Origin: Dipteris shenzhenensis
Taxonomy: Eukaryota > Polypodiophyta > Polypodiopsida > Gleicheniales
Length of the DNA: 64,000 nt
Strand: one strand, 5' to 3'
Assembly (NCBI GenBank): GCA_047967505.1
Contig: CM106540.1
The position numbers and the translations under genes were made by a program. The notes under the pieces were generated by a model, which was not told the DNA's origin, made no database searches, and worked only from the letters and a program-made list of their open reading frames with translations. Shown piece by piece: positions 1-11,177 of this stretch; the stretch's first letter is position 1, and every line of letters begins with the position of its first letter.

Positions 1-288
1 TCATGAGGTAAACTTTATTAGAGGTAGTTTCCTTCTGATAAGTGGCACATAATTTCTTCCACAAATCTTTCGTAGTTTGTTCATTTACTACTCTGAAATA
101 AATTGAATCTACAAGATGAAGTCTAACAGTAGACTTTGACAATGCATCCAACTCATTCCAATCATGCTCAGACATATTTGCTGGCTTAGCTTCAATCCTT
201 GCCAAGGGTTTACTCTGCTTCTTTTGAATAAGCACAACCCTTATCTGTTCTTTCCACAAAGAAAAGTTTGTCCCATCAAACTTTTTAA
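1..288 (-). pseudogene. Ty1/copia gag fragment, cut by the window edge
   Basis: Read on the minus strand this encodes the start of a copia Gag (UBN2-type). It begins at KKFDGTNFSLWKEQI and continues through WNELDALSKSTV to LWKKLCATYQKE and SNKVYLM, then runs off the left edge. The same Gag occurs in the complete copia at 7951-14867. This copy keeps a segment (29-144) that the complete element has lost. The Gag start codon and leader are missing: homology stops at about 288, where the AGCACTTAG array begins. It is therefore a truncated remnant, or the edge of an element lying mostly outside the window. The family assignment is firm; its boundaries are not. Confidence 0.75.
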
Positions 289-760
289 TATAGCATGTAG
301 CAATTATAGCAAAGCTATACTATCACTTACCACTGCTATGTATAGCACATAGCTATTAGAAGTGCTAGACTATCACTTAGCATTGCTATGGATAGCACGT
401 AGCACTAAGTATAGCAATGATATACTATCACTTAGTACATAGCACTTTTAGCAATTACCATATAGCACATAGCACTTATAGCAACTTAGAACTTAGCAGT
501 TGGAAGTGCTAGCAACGCAGCACTTAGCACTTAGCACTTAGCAATGCTAGCACTTAGTAGTAAGCAATGCTAGTGCTAAGCGCTTAGTACTTTAGTACTA
601 GGAAATGCTAGCACTTAGCACTAGGCAATGCTAGTGCTTAGGAACTAGCACTTAGAAGATAGCACTTAGCATTGCTAGCAACTTAGCACTTAGCACTAGG
701 CAATGCTAGCATTTAGGAATTAGCACTTAGAACTTAGCATTGCTAACAACTTAGCATGTG
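289..760. repeat. Degenerate AGCACTTAG / GCTAGC array
   Basis: About 470 bp are built from shuffled short words such as AGCACTTAGCA, GCAATGCTAG and ATAGCACATAGC. There is no fixed period, and many words are self-complementary around GCTAGC. It begins exactly where the copia gag homology ends. It looks like a satellite-like or slippage-expanded tract. No gene is seen in it. Confidence 0.7.
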
Positions 761-829
761 ATGATATGCCCTTCATATGGAAACCTTAAACTCTAGGATA
801 GTTTCTTTGAAATTTGCTATCTACCTCAA

Positions 830-2290
830 TTATGGCAACAAGTACTTTAAGAGCTTCTCATTATTGGGATGTTTATCAAATGATGAAGGAGCAATGCATG
901 TTTCAATTGGGTTCAACATTGTTTTTAGAATCTTGTCACCAATGAGCTCTGTATGAATTGGATCAAACTCAATGCCATGCAAAGTCAATGGAGTGAGGGG
1001 ATTTAGGAGACACAAGTCCTCCAGTTGCATTGGATGGTGGTATTCATTCTTTTTACAAAATTCATCTTGTGAAAAGTTAAACTTGAAAAGCAATTCACCT
1101 TCCCAAGCTAGGTTTCTCTGTATCAAAGACACCAAGGGCTCTACATTCCTCTTGGTCATGCTACTCCATGTAGCAAGATTAAAGAGGGTTTGCAAAACTG
1201 GCTCAAAGAGCATTTCATTCAAATACAATGTTCTCAATGCTTAGATGATCTTGCCCTATGATCAGGGTTATGCATTGAGCTCATTTTATTAGGATCCCTA
1301 TGGTCCTTTTGGAGAATAAATTTCCATTTCTTTGAGCTAATCAAGAGAATGCTACCGTGAATAGTGTTGTTTAGCATATCTTCTTCGTGGTGGCCACTAC
1401 TTGAAATAGCAAAGATTATTTTAGCAGCCTCTATGAGCTTTTTGCTACTATCCTTGTTAGTACCATTGGTGTCCTTCTGGGTATCCTAGCTATCCTTTTC
1501 CCCTCCTGGGATGTCTTCTACTAGAACATCCATGTCATCAATGATCCACAAGGTTCATAGCTTCCTCTACAATGGCATCTAAGTTCTATATATTATCTTC
1601 AAGGTTGCCGATGAGTTTCTTTTCCTTATCTGCAATGTCAAATATAACAAGGTTATTTTACATCAAGTCTAGAATTCAAATTAAGCATATACAAGTCTCA
1701 AAATATAGCTACATATGCTTGTTATCTTTTTCTTCTTGCTGTTGTTCAAGGGCCTTACTACACTTCTCTTTTTTAATTCTACTCCTTGCTTTGTTGCACC
1801 AGTGGGCTCATTTTTGTTTTGCTTTTACCTTGCAAAATAGATAACAAAACACAATAAACTCTATATGTTTAGTCCATATGTAATGCAATAGAAAAGATAA
1901 GGAGAAAAGGGAAGAATGCCAAAGACAATTCCTAACTTTATCCATGTCCACATCTATAGGCTCTCCTTCCCATCTCCCTCTTTTGGCTCTGAATTTCCCC
2001 TTTGCAACTTCTTGCTCAATGTCTTCTGTTACTTTCTTACCTTGTCCAACACATAATCTTTGTCATAATCATTGTCCCCCTTAGCCCATTTGCATTCTCC
2101 AAGGTATCATCCTCTAGAAGCCTCTCACCAAATAAGAGATTGCCATCTATCATGATATCATGGATAGGTTTATTACATGAGGCCTGTGTGGATCCATGCT
2201 ATTCTTTGTTTAGATTGGGAAACAACATTGTATTGCTAGGACTTTTGAAAATCTCATCTTGGATAGGTGCACTCCTAGACTTCTCCATCT
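830..2290 (-). pseudogene. Broken coding region of unknown family
   Basis: Several protein-like stretches follow one another on the minus strand and are separated by stops or frameshifts. Near 2290-2040 is one starting MEKSRSAPIQDEIF. Near 2035-1895 is VTEDIEQEVAKGKFRAKRGR, followed by GEPIDVDMDKV. Near 1535-1240 is a stretch with KKLIEAAKIIFAISSSGHH. 1237-830 is open for 135 codons (MRTLYLNEMLFEPVLQTLF onward). The composition is mixed and hydrophilic, unlike the low-complexity reading frames elsewhere. Some breaks could be introns, for example a possible donor AAG/GTAAGA near 2043. I recognise no domain. It may be a decayed host gene or the accessory gene of a transposon. Confidence 0.4.
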
Positions 2291-2299
2291 AGCTTGTGT

Positions 2300-3233
2300 A
2301 ACATGAACTCCACCTCATTTAGTACTGTAGGGAAACAATTTAGTACAAAACCAACTATACCACCTTAGTTCTAACACAAACTAATTGTTCATTCAAATGG
2401 GGGGACATATTGACACAAAATGATTCCAACACACAAAAGCTAATCACGAACTAATTTTTCACTTCAAGGGGGGAGATACTTGCATAATGACATGCTATAA
2501 AAGAGTCTCAACATGCATTTGCATTTACTAATATAAGGAGGTATTTACTACTAAACCAACTATATCTCCTTCCAATACTTAGTCACTACTACAATCTACT
2601 AAATCAATACTAGTGTAATTTTGAAGCACTTGTAATAGAGAAACAGATAGTATTAAATTAGTAAAATCAACAATCGGTTTGTAACCTTGCTCCATTCTTG
2701 AGACTAGAGGAGATCAAATAGACCTATTTTCAATACCATTTATATAGGACAAAATCCACAAAATATTTTGGTATCTATTTCTAAAAGAACCACAAATCCC
2801 ATCTAAATATGGGAGTGGGATTCCAATTTCACTCTTACTTGTTCTAGGCACACACACCAAGTTAACATAGTTTTAAAATCACACTAGCATAATATTAGAG
2901 TAGTTGTAATAAAGAAATAGATGTAATTAGGTACTAAATATCTAGGGACTTCACCTGGATTAGCATTGAGTCCTACAGGGAACTAGTTTAGTACTAAACC
3001 ATCTAAATACTAGTTTATCACCACTACCATAGTTCTAAATCCATAGCACTAAAGTAGTACTAAAAGAGAAACGTACATAATGACTACTAACTATATAGAA
3101 TTCACTAGCATTAGCATTTGATCTCAGATTTTTTTTTCAACACATGTTTGCTTCATTTACAAATAGAGCTATAATTCAACCATATGAAATAGCATAGATA
3201 GATGGAATAGGGTAAAAGTCAAAAAAGAAGATG

Positions 3234-3236
<3 letters not shown>
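2300..3236. other. No gene recognised
   Basis: AT-rich sequence with recurring scraps such as TTTAGTACTAAACC and ACTAAACCAACTATA, and no sustained coding frame. The repeated scraps suggest old, unassigned repeat DNA. Confidence 0.4.

Positions 3237-3281
<45 letters not shown>
3237..3281. repeat. (GA)n microsatellite
   Basis: About 22 uninterrupted GA units. Confidence 0.97.
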
Positions 3282-3285
<4 letters not shown>

Positions 3286-3299
3286 CAATCACCTCTTTG

Positions 3300-3475
3300 T
3301 TTTGAAAGCTTTAGTTGATGTGCACTCTGTGTCCAACATGTGCTTGTTCTTTGCCTACCAAAATTGAAAGCTTTAGTGATGTGCACTCTTTGGCCAACAT
3401 GTGCTTATTTTGTATCTAGCAGAAACAAAAGCTTGAACTAATGTACACTCTCTACCAAAAACAAAATCTTGAACC
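3300..3475. repeat. Three-copy ~62-bp tandem repeat
   Basis: A unit containing AAGCTTTAGTTGATGTGCAC and CCAACATGTGCTT occurs twice with good identity. A third, more decayed copy (AAAGCTTGAACTAATGTACAC) follows. It lies directly after the GA microsatellite. Confidence 0.75.
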
Positions 3476-4238
3476 ATCTTAAAAGATCAAAAGAATCAAA
3501 TTTTCATAACTTGTATCGAGTTTACCCTTCAAATAGGAAAATTTGGATTAAAAAATATTTGAAAAGATGTCTAGCACATGTTCATCAGAATCCGTGCTTT
3601 TTTTATCTTGACTTCCAACTAAAGTGTACTATTATCATAGTACTGCATTTTTGCAAAAAGTACATACACCGTAGCATGCTTAGACCCACAAGTTAGGAGC
3701 CTCCATGCTATTCTGGCATTATATCCAATTGACTTCCCTTTCCTCTCTACCATTCCCCTTGGCCACTCTTTGCAGTCTCCTTGAAAGCCTCAATAATGGT
3801 CTATTAAATCTATTGCTAAATCTTAACTAGCCCATAAAAAAGTAATAGAAAAGTAATGGTATGTGCTAAGGCACTTGGTGATCTCCTCACATTGGACTTT
3901 CTAGTCCACCTCCGGATGATAGCGGCTAGCTCCATTGTTCCAAGGAGTAGTCTAAAGAATACAATCTACCCCTATCATTCTGATCCTAATGGGAAGTTTG
4001 AAAGATAGGTTAATGAGATTTTCTCTAGTCAGTTCCATAGCTTCAAGACAAGTTAATGATCCTTTACTAGGGATGTATGTAAGTATAGGAACCTCTCATA
4101 TTGAATGCTAGCAATAGACATTGATATCCTTGGTGAAGGTTCATTATGTAGAAAATTCCATGTGAGGAGATCATTGAGACTCAATGCAAACCATTACTTT
4201 TTTAGTACTTGGGATTTTTTATTGTCTACTTACCATTG

Positions 4239-4634
4239 GGACCTTTGAGGAGGAGATACACAAAAAGGCCTTTAAAAAGGAATGGTAAGCAAAAGTGATC
4301 TTGAATCTAGGGAAGACAAGAACTTGACTTGGATTCACATAAAGTAGATGTGCAATCACAGGTTATAGTCCTTGAGAGCTCAAGCCTAAGAAAATGGTGT
4401 CAACAAATTGTTGTAAAAGTAGTCTTATTCAAAATTAGCAAAGGAAAATACTTTGACATCACCTTTAAACTAGTATACTTAGGCTGGAGGTTTCAAATAC
4501 TCTATCTTGTGATTGCACATCCACTTCATGAGAATCCATGCCAAGTTCCTTGCCTTCACTAGATTTAGAGAACAATTTTGCCAGCCATTCCTTTTTAAAG
4601 GCTTATTTATGCATCTCCTCCTCTAATCTAGGCT
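4239..4634. repeat. Large imperfect inverted repeat (hairpin-forming)
   Basis: The left arm (about 4239-4390) and the reverse complement of the right arm (about 4478-4634) align over roughly 145 bp, with an 87-bp spacer. Shared words include CCTTTAAAAAGGAATGG, GATGTGCAATCACA and AGCCTAAG. The arms share related readings: the minus-strand reading of the right arm gives FKKEWLAKLFSKSSEGKELG then MDSHEVDVQSQ, and the left arm gives MDSHKVDVQSQ. The arms therefore derive from one once-coding segment that was duplicated in inverse orientation. Confidence 0.8.
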
Positions 4635-4639
4635 CCACT

Positions 4640-6270
4640 CTCAACTAGATGATAAGAAAAAACTCTCTTAAATTATTAAATAAAACCATCATATTTTTCC
4701 ATGGATAAATGTCTAGGCAGTACCTCCACCTATCAATGGATTTTACAGTAATGTTAACTTTCTTCTTTCATGGCTTTGCTTGTACTTGTATTAGCCTTTG
4801 TCATGTAGGAAGTGTAGTACACTCCCATGCCATATGCATTTCAAATGAATTGTATGTCCGTGTTGGCATCCCACTAGGATTGAATTTGTTGGTGTAGAAT
4901 GCATTTTGGCTCTCTTCTCATCAGAATCAATGTTTTTTATGGTAGATTATTGGAGTGCCTCAATGTAGTTTTTGTTCATTGTCTACAACAATTGTAGCCA
5001 TCCATCAAAGGAAATAGTTGCATTAAATTGGAGATTTTTCTTGCTAGTACTTCAACATCTGGATGGCAAGCTTCTATGTCTTTGTCAAGTGGTTGCAAAA
5101 CACACAAGTTTTCCAAGAGGGTGGCTTTTGGAATCCATATCTACATGGCATAGTACATTCTTTGTAGCCCTTACGATGGTGATGCTGATGGTGATGTCTC
5201 TGTGCACTATGGAACACTTGATGTCTCTATGCACTATGGAGTGTTCCATGTAGTTGATTGCTATTGATGGGTATATACTTTTTAATGAAATTAATTTATG
5301 TCTGTGTCTAAGATTTGATCAAATGTTGGTTCATCTTGAATCCATATTAGACCATGATTGTGCTAACTACCTCTATGTTAAACTTTGGTGACAAAGAAGA
5401 AGTCAATGATCTTCCCTAGAATCGTGATGTCAATTTTTAACTCATGCTTGATTGTTTGAGAACAATCCACACAGTATCTTGCTATTTTAATTGGGTCTGT
5501 GTGAATGATGTGTCGAACATTTGTTGCATCTAGTTGGTTTAGAGGAGCTTTGATAGTTGGGTTCAAATTTTGCAAGCATTACAGGAGACTTGGCCATTGT
5601 CTTTTCCCACAAGAGAATGTTACAAAGAATGTAGGGTGTCCAAGTTGATGGATCATTGCAAAGAAATTCTTATTTGACCTCTCTTTGTTGTCTATCCATG
5701 TTCATAGAGCATCAAAGTCTTTATAGCCTATCCTTGAATTGAGTAGTTGGACAATGTTTGTATCTTGTCGAACATCCTTTGCATTAGGTTGCTTTCCTTG
5801 TAATTGGATGTTTCATAGACACACCCAAGTGAGATGACAAGAATTTTGAGACCATTATTTTCATTGTCTTAAAGAAGAGATCCTTAATGTTTGTTTCAAA
5901 TCTTCTATCTTGGTTCATTATCTACCACCTTGCGATTGTTTGTGGTAACTTTGATTGCATAAGTGATGGTACACTCAACGTTGTCTGAAGAATAATTTTA
6001 GAAATGATAGTTCTTCACAATAGATGTCTTTGAGTAGGCTAATTGGATAATACCCTTTGGATGGTGCAAGATGTGTGATTGAGTCATTGTGGTCAACAAC
6101 TTGTTGCAATGCAACCTATGAAGTAATGTGTCTGTTTAAAGGTCATCATCACTCACTGTCAAGCTCACTAGGGTGTTGACTAAATCCTCATTATCTTGTA
6201 GCAAAGTAAAAGGTTAATAAATTCATAATTGAGGACCACATTGTTTTCTCTATAGAGGGATGTCAATATA
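4640..6270. other. No gene recognised
   Basis: No sustained coding frame with recognisable similarity. A short tandem duplication near 5190-5250 repeats GATGTCTCTGTGCACTATGGA. The style resembles the decayed sequence on either side. Confidence 0.4.
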
Positions 6271-6329
6271 AGGTCCTATCTAGTTATTATGTAGTTCATT
6301 ATCCTTTGGTGGCCATCATGCACACTTTT

Positions 6330-7045
6330 GTTGCCTATACCATTGTCTGTGCTCAAGAATACAAAGGAGTTGGCATCAATCATCTCAAGAACTATAATCA
6401 CCTTTGTATGGCTTGCACTAATGTTTGCATTATAAGTTGCAAAGTGCACTCTTTGAAGGTTTTTGTAGGTTTGTATTGATGATAAGCTCCAATTTAGCAG
6501 ACTTTCAACAACACAACAAATGTGATGAAGCAACATTCTAGAGGTCTAAGTTGTTTGTAGCAATAGAGACATTTTTTATTGTATCATTTCTTCTACAATG
6601 ATTACCTCATGACTTTGAAGAAGCAACACCAAAGAGCATGGCATTATGTTGTTTGAACTTCACTACACAGCCATCCTTGAAATGGCCATGTGCTCCAAGT
6701 TCTCTATAGAGACTTTGTCACTGGCAAAGGATGCAAGAGGTAATAATATGTTTATGCTACAATGAAATGATTGAAAGAAATCTTGCAATGCATTCAAGTC
6801 TTCCTCTAGAAGCCATTGTGCATGCCTTCAAAGACTATTTTCATTGTTAATGCTTGGGAATATGAAAGAATGTCTCTAGTACTATAGTCATCTTTCTATG
6901 AATCACACTAGTGTTTGCATTGTAAGATATAGAGTGCACCATTTGACGGTTTTTATAGGCTAGCACCAACAATTTCCAACTCATCAGATTTGCAGCAAGG
7001 TGCCAAATGTGATGAAGCAAAATTCTGGACCTCAAACTTGTTGGC
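6330..7045 (-). repeat. Diverged duplicated segment (two copies)
   Basis: 6360-6560 and 6880-7045 are diverged copies of one segment. Minus-strand readings match in pieces: LLHHICCVVESLLNW against LLHHIWHLAANLMSW, then TYKNLQRVHF.TYNANISA against AYKNRQMVHSISYNANTSV. Both contain TGTGATGAAGCAA. Neither has an open frame long enough to be a gene, and the family is not recognised. Confidence 0.55.
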
Positions 7046-7199
7046 AACAATGTAGAAGTTTTACCTCTAATGGCTACTACTTTGGAAGTTGCTTCATCCT
7101 CTTTGAAGAAGCAACACCAAAGAAGCATGACGTCCTCTTGTCTAAGCTTCACTACCTTAATCATCCTCAAAATGGCTATGGAATTCAAGCCCTTTGCTG

Positions 7200-7945
7200 A
7201 AATTTAATGATTGGGTAAGGATGCAGGAGCTAAGTATATGTTTGTATTACAAGGAAATGATTCAAAGAAGTCAAAGTCAATTTGCAATGCATTTAAATCT
7301 TCTAAAGACAACTTGTCACAAGATAGAGCTTTCATGGACAAAGGTTAATTGCAAGGCTTTGTATCATACTTCCCTAACAAATGAGACCACAATTGTAGCA
7401 AGAAACACTAAGCTTATTTAATGATGGATGAACATAAGTAATGCATAAAGAATCTTAACCTTCTATGATGCATAAAAGAAGATTGCAGCAGCAAAGGGTG
7501 TCCAAGATCCAAGTTAGAAAGCCTACTGTATAATAAATGAGCCAAGAAGCTATAAAAGGTTCATAGTGATGTTACAACTACAAATACATTGCTATCAACA
7601 ACATTAGAGTTGTCATACTTAATTTAACTTCAAAATGATGATGACTTCTAAGCTGCCAAAAGCTTTTCTCTCATTATGGGGACAAAAAATTTAGAAGAGA
7701 AGAGACTCAGGTTAATGGTCTTGTACCTTATTTGATAGTGAATGAATAGAAGCAAGCTATCGCAAAGCTTTATAATAATGATATAAAGAGCTCCACAATA
7801 AATAATTCTGAAATTGCTATTATTAGTTTGCATTGACCAAAATACTTCGTGAAGAACATTTCCTAGGCTTGCCAACAACATGAATCTTTTTGTAGAAAAT
7901 CTTGGGGCTTACTAATGCTACATAGAAAAAGGAGTATGTTGCAAA
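7200..7945. other. No gene recognised
   Basis: Flank of the copia insertion. No coding or structural signal seen. Confidence 0.4.
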
Positions 7946-7950
7946 AGATG
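7946..7950. repeat. Target-site duplication of the copia element (left)
   Basis: AGATG lies immediately outside the left LTR and is repeated at 14868-14872. Five base pairs is the usual copia duplication. Confidence 0.9.
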
Positions 7951-8116
7951 TGAGAGTGCTCTCAACGAAAGCAAGAATGGAAGAGGGAGAGAGAGAAATA
8001 GAGAGCCAAGTTTTGGTGGGTGCAAAACACCCTAATCTTCTTTTTCATTCATTTATATATGTGTTTGAGTATTGTACATAACCGAGGTAAAGGCACAGTG
8101 ACCTTTAACCCCCACA
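7951..8116 (-). repeat. 3' LTR of the copia element (left end)
   Basis: 166 bp, TGAGAGTGCTCTCA at one end and ACCCCCACA at the other. It lacks a 4-bp ACAC present in the other LTR. Confidence 0.93.
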
Positions 8117-8130
8117 ACCTCCCACTTAAA
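8117..8130 (-). promoter_or_regulatory. Polypurine tract of the copia element
   Basis: Minus strand AAGTGGGAGGT directly abuts the 3' LTR. This is the expected position for the plus-strand primer. Confidence 0.7.
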
Positions 8131-8169
8131 GGACAATGCACCTTTAAGGGAGAACAACCAGGGAGCATA

Positions 8170-8650
8170 CTATCCAATGCCCATCAATACATGACAATAC
8201 TCAAACCGCTGACTAGGTAGACTCTTCGTCAGCATATCTGTAGGGTTATCATCTGTATGAACCTTGACAAGCTCTATGCACTTGTCGTCAAGTACCTCCC
8301 TGATGAAATGGTACCTGATCTCAATGTGTTTGGTCTTTGCATGAAAGACCGGATTTCGTGCTAGCTGAATAGCACTCATGGAATCACTATGCAATGTCGC
8401 TACACTTGTATGATTCCCCAAATCTCCCACTAGCTGATCAAGCCATATAGCCTCCTTGCAGCCCTCTATGGCTGCAATGTACTCAGCCTCTATGGTAGAC
8501 AAAGCAATGCACTTCTGTGCATGAGACATCCACGACACTACACCACCTACAAAGGTGAACACATAACCAGAGGTGGATCTCCTACTGTCCACATGCCCTG
8601 CATAGTCTGAATCTATGTACCTAGTACACACATGTCTCCTCTACCAAAGT
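8170..8650 (-). pseudogene. Copia RNase H domain
   Basis: Minus-strand reading carries the copia RNase H signature: YIDSDYAGHVDSRRSTSGY with the first acidic residue, SWMSHAQKCIALSTIEAEY with the catalytic glutamate, and TLHSDSMSAI with a further aspartate. It ends HTDDNPTDMLTKSLP and a stop near 8170, just before the polypurine tract. The segment 8170-8631 is open for 153 codons, so this is the best preserved part of the polyprotein. A break near 8640-8695 separates it from the reverse transcriptase. Confidence 0.9.
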
Positions 8651-8694
8651 AGATGCACATATACTTGGTACCCTTCATGTACCTCATGATGCAC

Positions 8695-9640
8695 TTAATG
8701 TCTCTTTCCTGGATTAGCCATACACTGGCCAACAACTCCCACTGCAAATGCAATGTCTAGTCTAGTAGTTATCATAGCATACATAAGACTCCCAACTGCT
8801 GATGCATAAGGAACCTTAGCCATCATGGCCCTCTCCTCATATGATTTGGGACTATTTGTATGACTAAGTTTCACATATGGAGGCAATGGAGTACTCACTA
8901 CCTTCCCCCCCTCCATATTGAAATGCTGCAATACTTTTGTAACATACTGCTTCTGTGAAAGCCAAAGGAGTTTCCTATTCCGATCACGCATGCTGCGCAT
9001 ACCAAGAATATGATCTACAAGTCCCAAATCCTTCATATCAAAGGCCTCATGCAACTTGGCCTTTAATGCATCTAACTCATAAGTATTCTTGCTAGCGAAT
9101 AGCATATCATCCACATATAGTGCCAGGATTATCAGGCTATTATCCTTAGCCCTTTTAGTGTACAGGCAGTGATCAATTTCACTCCTTCTAAAACCTTGGG
9201 ACCGAATGAAAGCATCAAACTTCTGATATCATTCTCTAGGCGCTTGCTTAAGACCATAGAGACTCTTCTTCAGCTTGCAAACTAAATGCTCTTTGCCCTT
9301 TTCTTCAAAGCCTTCCGGCTGCACCATGTAAATTTCCTCATGTAGATTCCCATGCAAGAAAGCTATCTTGACATCCATCTGCATACGCTCCATATCCTCT
9401 GCTACCACTAGTCCAAGCATGCATCTTAGTGTGGTCATCTTCACAACCGGAGAGAATATCTCATCAAAGTCCACACCCATCTCTTAATTGAACCCTTTAG
9501 CGACCGAACGGGCCTTTTGTACCCAGGCACATCATCACCTGTGACCTTCATCTTGTAGACCCATTTACATGGCAACGCTTTCTTTCCATGTAGCAAAGAA
9601 ACCAAGTCCCAAGTCTTATTCTTCATAAGTGAACTCATCT
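8695..9640 (-). pseudogene. Copia reverse transcriptase domain
   Basis: Reading right to left: ALPCKWVYKMKVTGDDVPGY, a frameshift near 9480, then GVDFDEIFSPVVKMTTLRCM, QMDVKIAFLHGNLHEEIYM and KKSLYGLKQAPRE followed by a stop near 9229. Next come LALYVDDMLFASKNTYELDA, with the catalytic YVDD box intact near 9115-9125, and YASAVGSLMYAM. These are the canonical copia RT blocks. The frameshift and at least two stops make it inactive. The block order and the YVDD box make the assignment certain. Confidence 0.93.
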
Positions 9641-9644
9641 CTGA

Positions 9645-11175
9645 TTACATAGCATACTCCCACTTGCGTTGATCCTCGTGCATCATAGCCTCTCTGTAGT
9701 AAGAAGGCTCCCGGCAATCAGTAAGTATCACATAGTCTACCCCTTGAACAAACCTATCAGGTGGTCTAGACACTCTAGATGATCTTCTCAAAGGCATTTC
9801 AGCTTGCTGTCCCACCTGCATATCAGCCACATTTGGCTCATCATTTCCACCAATAGATGATCCATCATCTACCCTTGATTGTATACCTATGGGAGTACTT
9901 GGTGGTACCATTTCTTGCACATTTGGTGCATGGACAGCTTGCTGTCTATCAACATATGCAAGTGGATTCACGTCCTGGAAAGTGATTCTCCTCATTTCCA
10001 CATCCCTCATGGGTGCCTTATGCATCTTCTTCTCATTGAAGACTACATCATGGCTACGTATGATCTTCTTTGCTTCTGGATCCCAAAGAAGATAGCCCAT
10101 CTCTCCACTTTCACCATAACCCAGAAAGATGCATTTCCTAGACTTAGGATCTAGCTTCTTTGAAGCTCTTTTGGCACATGTGCATATGCCTCACACCCAA
10201 ATATATGCAAATGAGAGTAAGAGGGCTTCTTGCCACTCCATGCCTCTTCAGGAATACCACCATCCAAACTCTTACTAGGTGATCTATTGATCACATGCAC
10301 TATAGTCTTCATTGCCTCAGCCCAAAAACCACCAGAAAGACTTGCATTGGAAAGCATGCATTGCAACCTTTCTTGAATGGTACGATTCATCTTTTCTGCA
10401 ACTGAATTTTGCTCTAGAGTACGAGGGGATGTGAGCTCCCTCTTAATCCCACATGTATCACAGTAATGCTGAAAGTCATGAGAGAGATACTCTCCACCAT
10501 TGTCAATTCGTAGGCATTCAAGCATTCTACCAGACTGATTCTCAACCAAGGCCAGCCATTTCTGAAATACCTAGAACACATCACTCTTCCGAGCTATGGC
10601 ATAAGCCCACACTTTCCTAGTTGCATCATCAATGAATGTCACATAGTATTCAGCCCTGCCTAATGACTGTGTAGGCATGGGACCACATACATCTGAATGC
10701 ACCAAATCAAGCTTTTCAAACTCTTTCTTTCCCCTTCTTTTATGGGCTGATTTAGTATATTTCCCATAGAGATAGTACTCACAAAATTCAAAATCAAAGA
10801 AACTCAAATGTGGTACATAACCCAAATGGCATAAGAGTTTCATCCCATTTTGGCTCATATGGCCCAACCGGCAATGCTATAAAGAAGTGCTTGGCTGCTC
10901 AGTTATTGCAACAACATGATCAAATACCCCTGATACATGTAAGGGATACAAAGTCCCACACTTGGCATCCCTGGCCAAAAGCATAGAGCTTTTCTGAATT
11001 TTCCAACTCTGAAAGCTAAAAGTGGTGTGAAAACCAGCATCATCTAGCTGACCCACTGAAATAAGACTCTTGGTCAACTTAGGCACATGTCACATGTTTC
11101 AAAACAAATGCAGACCCATTTGTAAAAGAAAACTTTATGTCAACTGCTCCCACTATATTATATGCATAGTCATTT
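9645..11175 (-). pseudogene. Copia integrase with pre-integrase zinc region
   Basis: From the right: YNIVGAVDIKFSFTNGSAFV then VPKLTKSLISVGQLDDAG (end of protease/GAG-pre-integrase). Then GHMSQNGMKLL and FCEYYLYGK, where the usual CxxC of the HHCC site has lost its second cysteine. The core shows KLDLVHSDVCGPM, TFIDDATRKVWAY, LRIDNGGEYLSHDFQHYC and EQNSVAEKMNRTIQ, covering the DDE residues. The tail near 10100 reads MGYLLWDPEAKKIIRSHDVV. Stops near 10550 and 10870 and a frameshift near 10150 break it. TIR element A separates its right end from the protease active site. Confidence 0.92.
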
Positions 11176-11177
11176 CT
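11169..11177. repeat. Target-site duplication of TIR element A (left)
   Basis: GTCATTTCT here and GTCATTTCC at 12309-12317. Eight bases are identical. On the minus strand the right copy reads GGAAATGAC, coding the LGND expected in the copia protein, so the left copy probably mutated. Confidence 0.75.
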
